NCBI GenBank assembly: GCA_020161935.1
Contig: JAIUNI010000004.1
Span: 366,927 to 430,926 of the forward strand
Length of the DNA stretch: 64,000 nt
Source: Chloroflexota bacterium
Lineage (GTDB): Bacteria > Chloroflexota > Anaerolineae > Aggregatilineales > Phototrophicaceae
Reading direction: 5' to 3'
A model generated the notes under the pieces. That model was not told the origin of the DNA and did no database searches. It worked only from the letters and a program-made list of their open reading frames with translations. Positions 52,104 to 61,239 of this stretch are shown piece by piece. Position 1 is the stretch's first letter. Each line of letters begins with the position of its first letter. Made by a program: the position numbers and the translations under genes.

Positions 52104-53114
52104 ATGTCGCTCAAAGATAACATCAGCGAGACCAAAGAAGAATTTCCTCGGTTGAATGACGAAGAAAAAATAAAGGTATTTTCACAACTGGCTCAAATAC
52201 GAGGAACTGAGGGTGCAACTGCAATTATGGATTTACTGCGGCTGTATGCAAATACAGGAACTTTACCGGAAAGCATAATCTGGTCACTCGGTACGTTTCC
52301 AGAACATGCGGATATTTATTTCCCAGAGTTACTCAACTACGCCACAATTCCGAAATTTGGAGATCGTATTTATGCCCTATGCGTTCTCTATATTTCCTGC
52401 AAATGGTTGCCGCCCGACAAATTGGCATTCCATTTTGTCGCGATGATGTCACATTACCGAAGTATCAAAGATCAATTGAAAAAAAGTGATAACCACTATG
52501 AAAACTATATGCCGATTTACTACTTACTCGAGATATTTGGGTATTTCCCGAAACCAGAAGTTGAAGCTGAACTCTACGAGGCATTGGATCGATATACTGA
52601 AGTTGGTCTGAAATATCGAGCTATATATTCACTTTGGCGTTTGGGTAAGCGTGTCGATGATAAATATATTGTTGAGTTAATTGCTGATGACTCAATACGT
52701 GGGTCAATCTACTGGCATTTGCAAGAACGCGGTGAACTTCATCTTTTTCCTGAACAATATCGAACAGCAGAATCTTTTGCGAGAGCAAGACTAGTGAGTT
52801 ATTTTGAAACGATGGACTATAGCATTTATGAGCTTGAATTTACTGGAATTCTTCCCATTGAATCGAGCAATGCTGACAATTCAGGTGATTATTACATCTA
52901 TCGCGTGTTGACCGATTTTGTTCAAGGAGATGACAAATATTGGGTAACCGGTTGGGCTGGCCCTGTTCCATCTGATTTTGATTATGTGAATGTGAAGAAC
53001 CCCCAGAAGCTGTTTAGCCGGACGGGGTTTTCTGATGACCATTGGGACAGCATTTCAGCCAGAAGATTAGTAACAGAACACTTGAATCGGTATCACAAAG
53101 GCAAATCTCACTGA
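52104..53114 (+). CDS. Unknown helical-repeat protein, A+T-rich
   Basis: A 336-residue protein with no recognised family. Residues about 20-210 look like successive helical pairs, HEAT or Armadillo style (for example A-T-A-I-M-D-L-L-R-L-Y and Y-R-A-I-Y-S-L-W-R-L-G-K-R). The C-terminal 120 residues are a mixed alpha/beta segment with many aromatic residues. GC is clearly lower than in neighbours, which suggests transfer. It starts one base after the Uma2 stop. No signal or membrane segment is seen. Confidence 0.65.
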   Translation: MSLKDNISETKEEFPRLNDEEKIKVFSQLAQIRGTEGATAIMDLLRLYANTGTLPESIIWSLGTFPEHADIYFPELLNYATIPKFGDRIYALCVLYISCKWLPPDKLAFHFVAMMSHYRSIKDQLKKSDNHYENYMPIYYLLEIFGYFPKPEVEAELYEALDRYTEVGLKYRAIYSLWRLGKRVDDKYIVELIADDSIRGSIYWHLQERGELHLFPEQYRTAESFARARLVSYFETMDYSIYELEFTGILPIESSNADNSGDYYIYRVLTDFVQGDDKYWVTGWAGPVPSDFDYVNVKNPQKLFSRTGFSDDHWDSISARRLVTEHLNRYHKGKSH

Positions 53115-53148
53115 TTTCACGCTTTCATCCCCCAACCTCTAATTTGGG

Positions 53149-53154
53149 TATAAT
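53149..53154 (+). promoter_or_regulatory. -10 element of the orphan antitoxin-like gene
   Basis: A perfect TATAAT 28 bp before the ATG at 53182, with GAGGAGG (53166-53172) as ribosome binding site. The -35 region is not convincing. Confidence 0.5.
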
Positions 53155-53181
53155 ACGCTTAAATCGAGGAGGATCGAACCG

Positions 53182-53400
53182 ATGGCTTCAATGACATCCG
53201 ACGAAGTAGTCAAATGGGCAGAACAACTCCCGCCCGCCGAGCAGCAAGCCTTGATAACCCGGTTGCAAGCGGTCGTGAAACAGCCCACCTTAAATCAAGA
53301 CGAATGGCAGTCACTACTAAAATCCATCACCATCCATAGTCCCGCAGCCGCCCACTTCTCGGATCGCCGTGAGGATTGGTACGGCGACGATGGTTGTTAG
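53182..53400 (+). CDS. 72-residue antitoxin-like protein without a toxin partner
   Basis: The product has a helical N-terminus (T-S-D-E-V-V-K-W-A-E-Q-L-P-P-A-E-Q-Q) and ends F-S-D-R-R-E-D-W-Y-G-D-D-G-C. The R-E-D-W-Y-G-D-D-G ending is remembered from putative antitoxins that lie before PIN toxins in cyanobacteria and Chloroflexota; this is recollection, not a search. No PIN or other toxin frame follows; an ACTCAGT tandem array begins 66 bp after the stop. It has a strong ribosome binding site, so it is probably expressed. The role is inference. Confidence 0.55.
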   Translation: MASMTSDEVVKWAEQLPPAEQQALITRLQAVVKQPTLNQDEWQSLLKSITIHSPAAAHFSDRREDWYGDDGC

Positions 53401-53466
53401 GGAACACCATCTAACCTTGACGAATTCCCTTTGCCTTTAGCTTGAATCTTGTAACTTGAAACTATG

Positions 53467-53573
53467 CTCAGTACTCAGTACTCAGTACTCAGTACTCAGT
53501 ACTCGGTACTCGGTACTCAGTACTCGGTACTCAGTACTCGGTACTCAGTACTCGGTACTTAGAACTCAGTACT
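53467..53573. repeat. Tandem 7-bp array (ACTCRGT)n
   Basis: About 15 copies of ACTCAGT or ACTCGGT in tandem, with one variant at the end (ACTTAGA). It is preceded by CTTGAATCTTGTAACTTG-type words. Short exact units of 7 bp, not multiples of three, argue against coding. The same words occur singly at 48490-48523. Confidence 0.9.
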
Positions 53574-53577
53574 ATAA

Positions 53578-53797
53578 AATAGGTTTATTTTCGGTTAACC
53601 CGACAAACCGTTTTCCAACCATCCACCAACCGTCTTAACAATCGCCCTCCCTCACAAAGTTAGCGCCAATATCCGCTAAAAGTGACCAAATGTTCTGACA
53701 AATGTTCACCCTTTCACCACATACTTCGCATACAATATCAACAGGGTGAGCTGTAGGGGTTTGGCGCTGACAAACCCTCTCATGACCACCGGCGCAC
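53578..53797. repeat. Dispersed repeat R1, copy 2
   Basis: Direct-orientation match to 28730-28951. It keeps the CAAATGTTC-TGA-CAAATGTTC direct repeat and a hairpin with arms GGGTTTG and CAAACCC. The copy is followed on the right by ACCGGCGCACCTT, close to the sequence that carries the transposase fragment at copy 1. Confidence 0.75.
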
Positions 53798-53987
53798 CTT
53801 AACAATCACATCAGCAACGACAGCGGCGGCAGACCTCTCATGCTTTGTCGCCGATTTTTTGTCTTTGACTGTCATCTGTTGACTGTAGACTGATGCCTCG
53901 TTGTGCCGCCTGTGCCGCATTTTACGCTTTTGGAACGACTTGTCTTTGCATTGGACTGACAACTATCAACTGGAAACTGATAATTCT
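53798..53987. other. Non-coding stretch with AACTG-type heptads
   Basis: No supported gene. It holds CTGTCATCTGTTGACTGTAG and GACTGACAACTATCAACTGG, degenerate seven-base words of the class also seen at 8124-8161, 28687-28706 and 54179-54213. Confidence 0.5.
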
Positions 53988-54322
53988 TTTGCTGCCAACT
54001 TTGCCAAGAACGGCGTATTTTTCCCTCCATCGCTTGCGGGCGATCTGCGACTGAGCTTATCGCAAGGTAGCAGATCGGTGTCGCGCCAGCGACGGAGGGG
54101 GTTCCTCACGCACCTTAACAACCAAATCCCCTTAGCGCGCTCTGTCTTGCTTGGCGCGCTTGGCGACCCGTATTTGTATTGGACTGATGACTGGCGACTA
54201 TAGACTGGAGACTATGTTTGCCATTGCCGCCTTTGCTGCCAACTTTGCCAAGAACGGCGTATTTTTCCCTCCCTCGCTTGCGGGGGAGGTGTCGCGTCAG
54301 CGACGGAGGGGGTCTAGCTCTG
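53988..54322. repeat. Duplicated segment: two direct copies of a 90-125 bp unit
   Basis: GCTGCCAACTTTGCCAAGAA and the following CGGCGTATTTTTCCCTCC start both copies (53991 and 54235). The first copy adds about 35 bp with a second hairpin before CAGCGACGGAGGGGG; the second copy is shorter. Inside are pairs such as CCCTCC and GGAGGG that make a REP-like hairpin. Frames through them would encode a P-P-S-L-A-G-type product typical of such repeats, not of a gene. Confidence 0.7.
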
Positions 54323-54733
54323 ACATTACTGACACTGACGACATTTGCGACAAGTTGAGGGAAAAACTGTTGAATCTACGCCGACAAAAGCGACATTTCC
54401 GACATAAAATGCACTGTGAAAGTGACGAATGTGAAGAATTTTGTGAAGTTTCGGCACCTTGCTCCCTCACAGCCGCCATAAAAACCATGTTGTAACAACA
54501 GCATCAACAGCAACAACAGCAATATATTGAACATTTTCAACTTTTATGACATTTGCTGGCGGTATAGCGCCGCCGCCGCCGCCGCCACAACCCACTTGGT
54601 AAGTTCTGACTTACTGTCCGACTTTTAACTGTTATTCCGCGCTTAAGTGGTATGTCGAAAGTCTTGAGCTAAAAATCTTGGCGTTCTTGGCGACTTGGCG
54701 GTTAAATTTTTCTTGTGACTTTCGAAAACCTAC
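54323..54733. other. Non-coding stretch with triplet repeats
   Basis: No supported gene. There is an AACAACAGCATCAACAGCAA stretch (54494-54522), a GCC run (54568-54586) and, at 54676-54706, TTGGCGTTCTTGGCGACTTG, the heptad class also at 44910-44945. A frame at 54151-54495 has no start signal and crosses the duplicated segment, so it was not called. Confidence 0.5.
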
Positions 54734-55738
54734 TCAAATGAGAGCCGCGAACTGACCGATGAGTTCCGCGATGGTATCCGGTGCGGCGGTCATCAGGTTC
54801 ACGACGACGGCTTGTTGGTGGGCGCGCTGGTCAGCGTTTAGGTATTCCAACGGTGAGCGCCCCGCCACCCGCGCCAGTAAACAGGCCAGCGTGTGCCGTA
54901 TCGCCCGTGCCTCCAAACCCGCGGCGAAGGGCAGCGCCGCGACCTCATCCCAATAACTCGCCCAATAGGTGTTCGCCGCGCTGGCGAAGGTTGCGCGGTG
55001 TTCCGGCAGCGCGTGGGCTTTGCTCAGGAAATGCGTCAGCGAAAAGCCGGGGTCGAAGGCCGGATCGCCCCAATGGATGACCTCATAGTCGAGCAGGATC
55101 AGCCGGTCGTCATAAACCAACACGTTCTTCGGGCTGTAGTCGCCGTGAACCAGCGTCAGGCGGCGGGCGCGGGTGTCCTCAATCAGCGTGTGGATGAAGG
55201 GCGCGGCTGCCGCCACCTGCGAGGCGGCGTAACTGTAATACGGTTCGAGCCGCAGCGTTTCAAAAAAGCCTCGGTCGGTGAACAAATCCGCCGTGCCTTC
55301 GTGTTCCAGCGACAGGCGTTGAATGCTGCCCAGCAGCCAGCCGAACTGCGCCACGTAAGCACGGTTGACCACGCCTTGCAACAGTTGGGTTTTCCAGTTG
55401 ATGTGCGGCTGCGGCACAGCGATCATTGCCAGTAGATGCTCGGTTTCGTCCTCGAAGACCAGCGGCGGCGCGTAATCGGGGACGGTGGCTTGCATCCAGC
55501 GCAAACCGGCGGCCTCGCGGTGGATGCGGGCGGTACTGCTGAACCAATCGACCTGTACCCGCAGCTTTTCGAGCGCCTGCTTCATCACCCACGCCTCGCC
55601 GTTCTCACGTTCGACGAGTACGGTGCGGTTGGATACGCCGCCCGCTAGGTTATGAATGACGGGTGTTTCCACTGGCGCGATGTGGCTGGAAGCGCGTAAA
55701 TAAGCAATCAGTGCGTCCGATTGTTCAATATCGAGCAT
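54734..55738 (-). CDS. APH-fold phosphotransferase
   Basis: A 334-residue kinase of the aminoglycoside-phosphotransferase/choline-kinase fold. L-A-G-G-V-S-N-R-T and W-V-M-K-Q (ATP lysine) in the N-lobe, H-G-D-Y-S-P-K-N-V-L (catalytic aspartate) and L-L-D-Y-E-V-I-H-W-G-D-P-A-F-D (metal aspartate) in the C-lobe are intact. The substrate is unknown; sugar, amino-alcohol or antibiotic are all possible. No resistance context is seen. ATG at 55738 has GAGGA ahead. Confidence 0.85.
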   Translation of the reverse strand: MLDIEQSDALIAYLRASSHIAPVETPVIHNLAGGVSNRTVLVERENGEAWVMKQALEKLRVQVDWFSSTARIHREAAGLRWMQATVPDYAPPLVFEDETEHLLAMIAVPQPHINWKTQLLQGVVNRAYVAQFGWLLGSIQRLSLEHEGTADLFTDRGFFETLRLEPYYSYAASQVAAAAPFIHTLIEDTRARRLTLVHGDYSPKNVLVYDDRLILLDYEVIHWGDPAFDPGFSLTHFLSKAHALPEHRATFASAANTYWASYWDEVAALPFAAGLEARAIRHTLACLLARVAGRSPLEYLNADQRAHQQAVVVNLMTAAPDTIAELIGQFAALI

Positions 55739-55995
55739 GGTAATTCCTCGGTTATCAGCGCGAAACAAGATAAAATGAATCAATAAACATTGTGCGGTAG
55801 GCACTTAATTAAGTTTAGCGCATGGGATGTCCGTAAAAATTCGTAATCATTTAACGTAATAGAAATAGTAACTTAAGTGGGTCAAATACATGATAGGATA
55901 GAGGTATATTACCACTGCTCCTTTCATCGTAACCCAACATCAATCACCCTACTGAATATCCGATCAAACAGACTCCTTGTAAGTTCTGAGGTTGT

Positions 55996-58900
55996 ATGCA
56001 TCGTAACAGCGCCCAACGGGGTGTGTCAGGTACACTCAAGCAGCTTTTCGCACCGACCATCTTGACAGACGAAGACTCAAACATACGAACCACGCGCAGC
56101 CTTCGGGCCGCTATCATCGCAAACATGCTCTTTGCACTTCCTCTCGCTGTGCTAGTCTTTCTGACATCACAACGAAATTATGCAGGAGGCTTGATTGCCT
56201 TCATGATTAGCCTATTTGCCAGTTTAACGCCTTTGTTCCTGCTGCGCCGCGGAAAAATCAAGTTGGCGGGCGGGTTGTTCTTGACAGTATTATGGTTAAT
56301 GACCTCGGTCACGCTGCTAGTGAGTACCGGCAGCAACACCATGCTGGGCAGCCTGTATGTGGCGGTCGTGATGATGACGCTGCTTTTTTTCGGCTGGCGC
56401 ATGACCTTGATTAGCATCACTATCACTCTAGCTTATACGCTCATCATCACCCTTGCTGACCTTTCCAATGTCCCCAAACTGTTCGCCATCACCCCGCTTG
56501 CGTCGTGGGTGCTGCTGGTGCTGTGCCTGATGCTCGTACTCATCCCCCTCGCCAGTATGTATACTACCCTGCTCCGGGCGCTCGCCACGTCCCAAGAGCA
56601 GTTAGTGGCGCGGGAGAAGGCCGAGCAAGCCCTGCGTGAAAACGCCGACCGCTTGCAGCTCATTTCCAGCGTGACTTCGGATTATATGTTTACGACACAT
56701 CTTGGTGAGGATGGCCGGTGGCGGGAACAAATCCTCAGCGGGGCGTTTGAAACCATCACCGGTTACACGCCGGAAGCCTTTAAGGCGCTGGGTGGGTGGA
56801 CAGCCATCATCCATCCCGACGACCTCGTAGCCAATAAGATCTATACCCAGCGCTTATTCGAGAATCAGCGGTCGAGTGTTGAGCTGCGGATCATCCGTAA
56901 AGATGGGCAAATCCGCTGGGTACGGGTTTCGGCTCATCCCATCTGGGACGCGGAAAAGCAAACGCTGCGCGCCGTCAACGGGGGTGTGCAAGACATCACT
57001 GCGCGGAAGGAAGTGGAGCAAACGCTGCGGGATAATGAGGAACGTTTCCGGCTGATTTCAACCGTCACGTCGGACTATACCTTTTCCTCGCGTTTCGATA
57101 CACAGGGCGGTTTACAGCACACCGTTCTCAGCGGTGCGTTTGAAGCCATTACCGGCTACACGCCCGATGAGTTTGTGAACATCGGGGGTTGGGCGGCTAT
57201 CTTGCATCCTGATGACCGCGACATTGATAAACATGCTGTCGATGTACTGAGCCAGAACCAGCCCTCAACCGGCGAGGTACGGATTACGCGCAAAGATGGG
57301 CAGGTGCGCTGGGTACGTGTATCAGCCTATCCGATCTGGGATGAGGAAAGCCAAGAGCTGGTCGGCATCAACGGCGCGGTACAAGACATCACCGCGCGGA
57401 AGGTCGCTGAAATCGCGCTGCAAGCCAATGAAAAACGCTACCGGATGACCACGGAATTGATTTCGGATTACGCCTATGCCTATGATATTCACGACGATGG
57501 CACGCTCACCTGCTCGTGGGTGACGGAGCAGCCGTTCAAGCGGTTAACCGGTTACGACTGGGATGACCCCCGCGCCCAGTACATGCTCTATCACCCGGAC
57601 GACGCGCGGCGGGCAAGGCTCGACGCGGAACGAACCGCGAAAGGCGAACCAACCGATGGCGAATACCGCATCGTCACGACAACCGGTGAAGTCCGGTGGC
57701 TGCACATTCAACGCCAGATCGAATGGGATGCTGACCACCGAAAGCCCCTCCGCTTTTACGGGGCGGCGGAGGACATCACCGCGCGGAAGCTGGCAGAGGA
57801 TGCTTTACGTGCAAGCGAGTCCCTGCTGCGAACGGTGATTAACCACCTGCCAGATAACATCTACGTCAAAGATCGCGAGGGCCGGTTCCTCATCAACAAT
57901 AGCGAATCGCTGCGGCGGCTGGGGGGGGCCACCCATCAGGAAGAGGTGTTAGGTAAGACCGATTTCGATTACTTCCCATATGAATTGGCCGAGCGGTGGA
58001 CAAACGATGTTCGCGCCATCATGGAAGCCGGCGAACCGGTTTTGGATATGGAAACCAACGAAGTATGGGTCGGTAACTCGCATTGGATTCTCAGCAGTGT
58101 CATTCCACTGCGCGACAACGAGAAAAATATTATCGGTCACATCGGCATCAACCGCGACATTACCGAGCGCAAAAACGCTGAAAAAGTCGTCCGTGAAAGC
58201 GAGGTTCTGCTGCGGGCGGTCATTGACCATATCCCTGACCCGATCTATGTGAAGGACTTAGAGTCGCGATTCCTGATTAACAACACCGAGTCGCTGCGCC
58301 GAATTGGTGTCGCCTCGCAGGAAGACACGCTCGGCAAAACCGATTTCGATTTTTACCCACACGAGATCGCGGCAGAGTGGGATCAGCATTACAAGCGGAT
58401 CATGGCCTCTGGTATACCGGTGTTGAATGATGAGGTATACCTTGACCTCGGCGGGGATGGACTGTGGTTCTCCGTCAGTTTCATTCCGTTCCGCAATACG
58501 GAAGGTGAAGTCATCGGCTTGGTGAGCATCAACCGGGACATCACCACCCGTAAACAGGCCGAAAATGCCCTGCAAGAAAGCGAGCGGCGCTACCGGCTCA
58601 CCAGTGAGCTGATTTCCGATTACGCCTACGCCTATAACATTGAAGCGGACGGAACACGGACGCTTGCGTGGATCACCGAACAATCATTTCAGCGCTTGAC
58701 GGGTTACAGCGTCGAAAGTATGCGGACCCGGATGGAGATTTATCACCCCGATGACCGTGAGCGCGTCAGTAAAGATGTCGCCCGAACCATGCGCGGTGAA
58801 GCGACCGATAGTGAATACCGCATCATCACAGCCGCGGGTGAGGTGAAGTGGCTTAATGTCGTGCGGCAGGTCGAGTGGGATGCCGCCAAAACGCACCCCA

Positions 58901-60423
58901 TTCGTTACTATGGGTCTGCCACCGATATTACCGAGCGCAAACATGCGGAACTGGCCTTACAGGAAAGCGAGGCGCGGCTGCGGGCGCTGCTGGATGCGAC
59001 CAATGATGTTGCTTTCTTGATGTCGGCGGATTTCCGCATATTAACGGCGAATAAACCGCTGGCGAGAATCGTCGGCAAACCGCTCGATGCGATTATTGGG
59101 GATAGTGGTACGACACACGTGTCGTCAGAGGTGTTTGCCAATCGGCATAAATACTTTGAAGAAGTCATTCAAACGAAGCAGCCGGTTCGCTGGATTGACT
59201 CGCGCAACATGGAGCAGTGGGATAACAGCATCTATCCGGTGTTGTCGCCATCCGGCGAGGTGGAATCCTTCGCCGTATTCGGGCGAGACATTAGCGAGGA
59301 GGCCCGGTTGGCGGCGGAACTGCAACGCTACGCCACCCAGCTTGAGCATATGGTCGAGGAACGGACGACCGAACTGCGCCGTGCCAAAGAGCAGATCGAA
59401 ATTATCCTCAACAACACGCGGGATGCGATTGCCCTCGCGCAGCCCAACGGTGACATCCAAACGCGCAATCCGGCCTTCGTCGCCATGTTCGGCGAGCAGG
59501 TTTCGCGCTGGATCGAAGGGCTGCTGTGGACGGTTTCCGGCGAGGAACACAGCGCCTCGGTCGGGCAAGCGCTGATGAACACGATGCAGAGGCGCGAGGG
59601 GCAGCGCATCGAAACCCAGATTACGGTCGAGAACAACGGCGATAAGGATATTGACCTGATGTTCATTCCGGTGGCGCTGGAGGAAGAAGCCGAACAGCCG
59701 GGTATCCTCGTCAGCGCCCACGACATCACGCCCTATAAAGAAGTTCAGCGTTTTAAAGAACGGTTCGTCGCCAACGCGGTACATGACCTCGCCACGCCGA
59801 TTGCCGGACTCAGTACGCGCCTGTACTTGCTCAAGCGATCACCGGAAAAGCTGGACGTACATATGAAGGCGCTGGAAAATCAAGTCGAACACTTCCGTGA
59901 CTTGCTGAACGATTTACGCACGCTGTCGCAGCTTGACCGTAAACAGGTCACGCTTGAGTTAGAGTTGACCAACATGCAGCAGAATATCCTGCGAGTGTTC
60001 GATACCTACGAGCCGGTCGCCCTGAGCAAAAATCAAATGCTCGATTTGGCGCTTGACCCTGATTTGCCGGACATGATGCTTGACCGTCGGCAGATCGAAC
60101 GGGTATTCCTGAACCTTGTGTCAAACGCCATTAACTACAGCCCGGAAGGTAAAACCATTCGTATTCGGGTGGCGCGGGAGGACAACAGCCTTGTCTTTTC
60201 GGTCACGGACGAGGGGATGGGCATCAGCGCCGGGGAACTACCGCATGTTTTCGAGCGCTTTTACCGCAGTGACCGCGCCCGCCAAACCCGTTCCAGCGGT
60301 TCGGGGTTGGGGTTGGCAATTGTGAAAGAGATCGTGGAACTGCACGGTGGCACGGTGGCGGTACAAAGTGAGGCGGGAACCGGCAGCACGTTCACTGTGC
60401 GTCTGCCGGTTAAACAAGCGTAA
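55996..60423 (+). CDS. Membrane histidine kinase with eight PAS domains
   Basis: A 1475-residue sensor kinase. Residues 35-195 hold about six hydrophobic helices; a short coiled coil follows, then PAS domains at about 219-335, 345-463, 478-595, 610-720, 735-855, 865-985, 990-1108 and 1130-1250. PAS1/PAS2, PAS3/PAS6 and PAS4/PAS5 are clearly pairwise similar. The kinase part has H1263 in H-D-L-A-T-P (usually H-E-L-R-T-P), an N box near 1372-1378 (N-L-V-S-N-A-I-N-Y), D-E-G-M-G-I and G-S-G-L-G-L. Several PAS domains start with I-T-G-Y and end D-I-T-A-R-K, as in PAS_3/PAS_9. No regulator is adjacent. The start is ATG at 55996 with a weak site. Confidence 0.93.
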   Translation: MHRNSAQRGVSGTLKQLFAPTILTDEDSNIRTTRSLRAAIIANMLFALPLAVLVFLTSQRNYAGGLIAFMISLFASLTPLFLLRRGKIKLAGGLFLTVLWLMTSVTLLVSTGSNTMLGSLYVAVVMMTLLFFGWRMTLISITITLAYTLIITLADLSNVPKLFAITPLASWVLLVLCLMLVLIPLASMYTTLLRALATSQEQLVAREKAEQALRENADRLQLISSVTSDYMFTTHLGEDGRWREQILSGAFETITGYTPEAFKALGGWTAIIHPDDLVANKIYTQRLFENQRSSVELRIIRKDGQIRWVRVSAHPIWDAEKQTLRAVNGGVQDITARKEVEQTLRDNEERFRLISTVTSDYTFSSRFDTQGGLQHTVLSGAFEAITGYTPDEFVNIGGWAAILHPDDRDIDKHAVDVLSQNQPSTGEVRITRKDGQVRWVRVSAYPIWDEESQELVGINGAVQDITARKVAEIALQANEKRYRMTTELISDYAYAYDIHDDGTLTCSWVTEQPFKRLTGYDWDDPRAQYMLYHPDDARRARLDAERTAKGEPTDGEYRIVTTTGEVRWLHIQRQIEWDADHRKPLRFYGAAEDITARKLAEDALRASESLLRTVINHLPDNIYVKDREGRFLINNSESLRRLGGATHQEEVLGKTDFDYFPYELAERWTNDVRAIMEAGEPVLDMETNEVWVGNSHWILSSVIPLRDNEKNIIGHIGINRDITERKNAEKVVRESEVLLRAVIDHIPDPIYVKDLESRFLINNTESLRRIGVASQEDTLGKTDFDFYPHEIAAEWDQHYKRIMASGIPVLNDEVYLDLGGDGLWFSVSFIPFRNTEGEVIGLVSINRDITTRKQAENALQESERRYRLTSELISDYAYAYNIEADGTRTLAWITEQSFQRLTGYSVESMRTRMEIYHPDDRERVSKDVARTMRGEATDSEYRIITAAGEVKWLNVVRQVEWDAAKTHPIRYYGSATDITERKHAELALQESEARLRALLDATNDVAFLMSADFRILTANKPLARIVGKPLDAIIGDSGTTHVSSEVFANRHKYFEEVIQTKQPVRWIDSRNMEQWDNSIYPVLSPSGEVESFAVFGRDISEEARLAAELQRYATQLEHMVEERTTELRRAKEQIEIILNNTRDAIALAQPNGDIQTRNPAFVAMFGEQVSRWIEGLLWTVSGEEHSASVGQALMNTMQRREGQRIETQITVENNGDKDIDLMFIPVALEEEAEQPGILVSAHDITPYKEVQRFKERFVANAVHDLATPIAGLSTRLYLLKRSPEKLDVHMKALENQVEHFRDLLNDLRTLSQLDRKQVTLELELTNMQQNILRVFDTYEPVALSKNQMLDLALDPDLPDMMLDRRQIERVFLNLVSNAINYSPEGKTIRIRVAREDNSLVFSVTDEGMGISAGELPHVFERFYRSDRARQTRSSGSGLGLAIVKEIVELHGGTVAVQSEAGTGSTFTVRLPVKQA

Positions 60424-60513
60424 GTGGATTTGACGGCGCTACACAAAGCGATTCTTATGGGTTAAGCTCCCCGCAAATCGTGATTGTGCTGTACCGATTA
60501 GGATTTTTCCGGC

Positions 60514-61239
60514 ATGATGTCACTCGCCGTCATATTGAGTTTGTTTTTCGCGTTCCTGACCTTTGGCCTGACGGGATTCGGCAGTGGTTTGGTGGCGATG
60601 TCGCTGCTCACGCCGTTGATCGGGGTAGAGACCGCCGCGCCGTTCTTCGCGCTGCTGTCGATTGGTGCGGAAGTGCTGATGTTCCTGCGCTACCGCCACG
60701 CCATCAACTTGCGCTCGGTGTGGCGGCTGGCGCTCGGCTCGTTGATCGCCATCCCCATCGGCCTAACGCTGATCCACAGCCTGAACGAGCAGGTGGTGCT
60801 GGTGCTGTTGGGTATCGTGGTTGGCGGCTACGGCTTGTACAGCTTAATCGCGCCGACGCTGCCGGAGTTGGCGAACAGCTACCGCTGGGGCTTTCCGTTC
60901 GGCTTCCTCAGTGGCTTGCTGACAGGTGCGTACAACACCGGCGGGCCGCCACTTATCATTTACGCCAACCTCTCCCGCTGGCAGCGCGAGGAATACAAGA
61001 GCAACCTGCCGGGCATCTTCATGCTCAACAGCGCGATTGTCATCTCCTCGCATGTTCTGGCGGGGCATTACACGCCGATGATTTTGCAGAATGTCGTCTT
61101 CGGCCTGCCTGTCGTGCTGCTCGGTTTGGTCACGGGTTGGAGTTTGGATAAGCGCGTAAACCCCGAACTGTTTCGCAAGCTGGTGCTGGTGCTGCTGGTG
61201 TTCATCGGTTTGCGCCTCATCCTGACGAATCTAGGTTAA
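60514..61239 (+). CDS. TauE/SafE (TSUP) family membrane exporter
   Basis: A 241-residue protein with about eight hydrophobic helices. The first repeat has F-G-L-T-G-F-G-S-G-L and the second G-F-L-S-G-L-L-T-G-A-Y-N-T-G-G-P, the paired G-rich motifs of TSUP transporters. These export sulfite, sulfoacetate, taurine-derived or other organic anions; the substrate here is not known. The TAA stop shares three bases with the stop of the convergent dehydratase gene (61236-61239, TTAA). Confidence 0.85.
   Translation: MMSLAVILSLFFAFLTFGLTGFGSGLVAMSLLTPLIGVETAAPFFALLSIGAEVLMFLRYRHAINLRSVWRLALGSLIAIPIGLTLIHSLNEQVVLVLLGIVVGGYGLYSLIAPTLPELANSYRWGFPFGFLSGLLTGAYNTGGPPLIIYANLSRWQREEYKSNLPGIFMLNSAIVISSHVLAGHYTPMILQNVVFGLPVVLLGLVTGWSLDKRVNPELFRKLVLVLLVFIGLRLILTNLG

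Noticed and set aside
53467..53573. Possible CRISPR array
   Set aside because: The unit is 7 bp without spacers; it is a tandem microsatellite.
53901..54495. Two short rightward frames (100 and 114 codons)
   Set aside because: They cross the duplicated REP segment and heptads, have no ribosome binding site, and would encode repeat-derived sequence.
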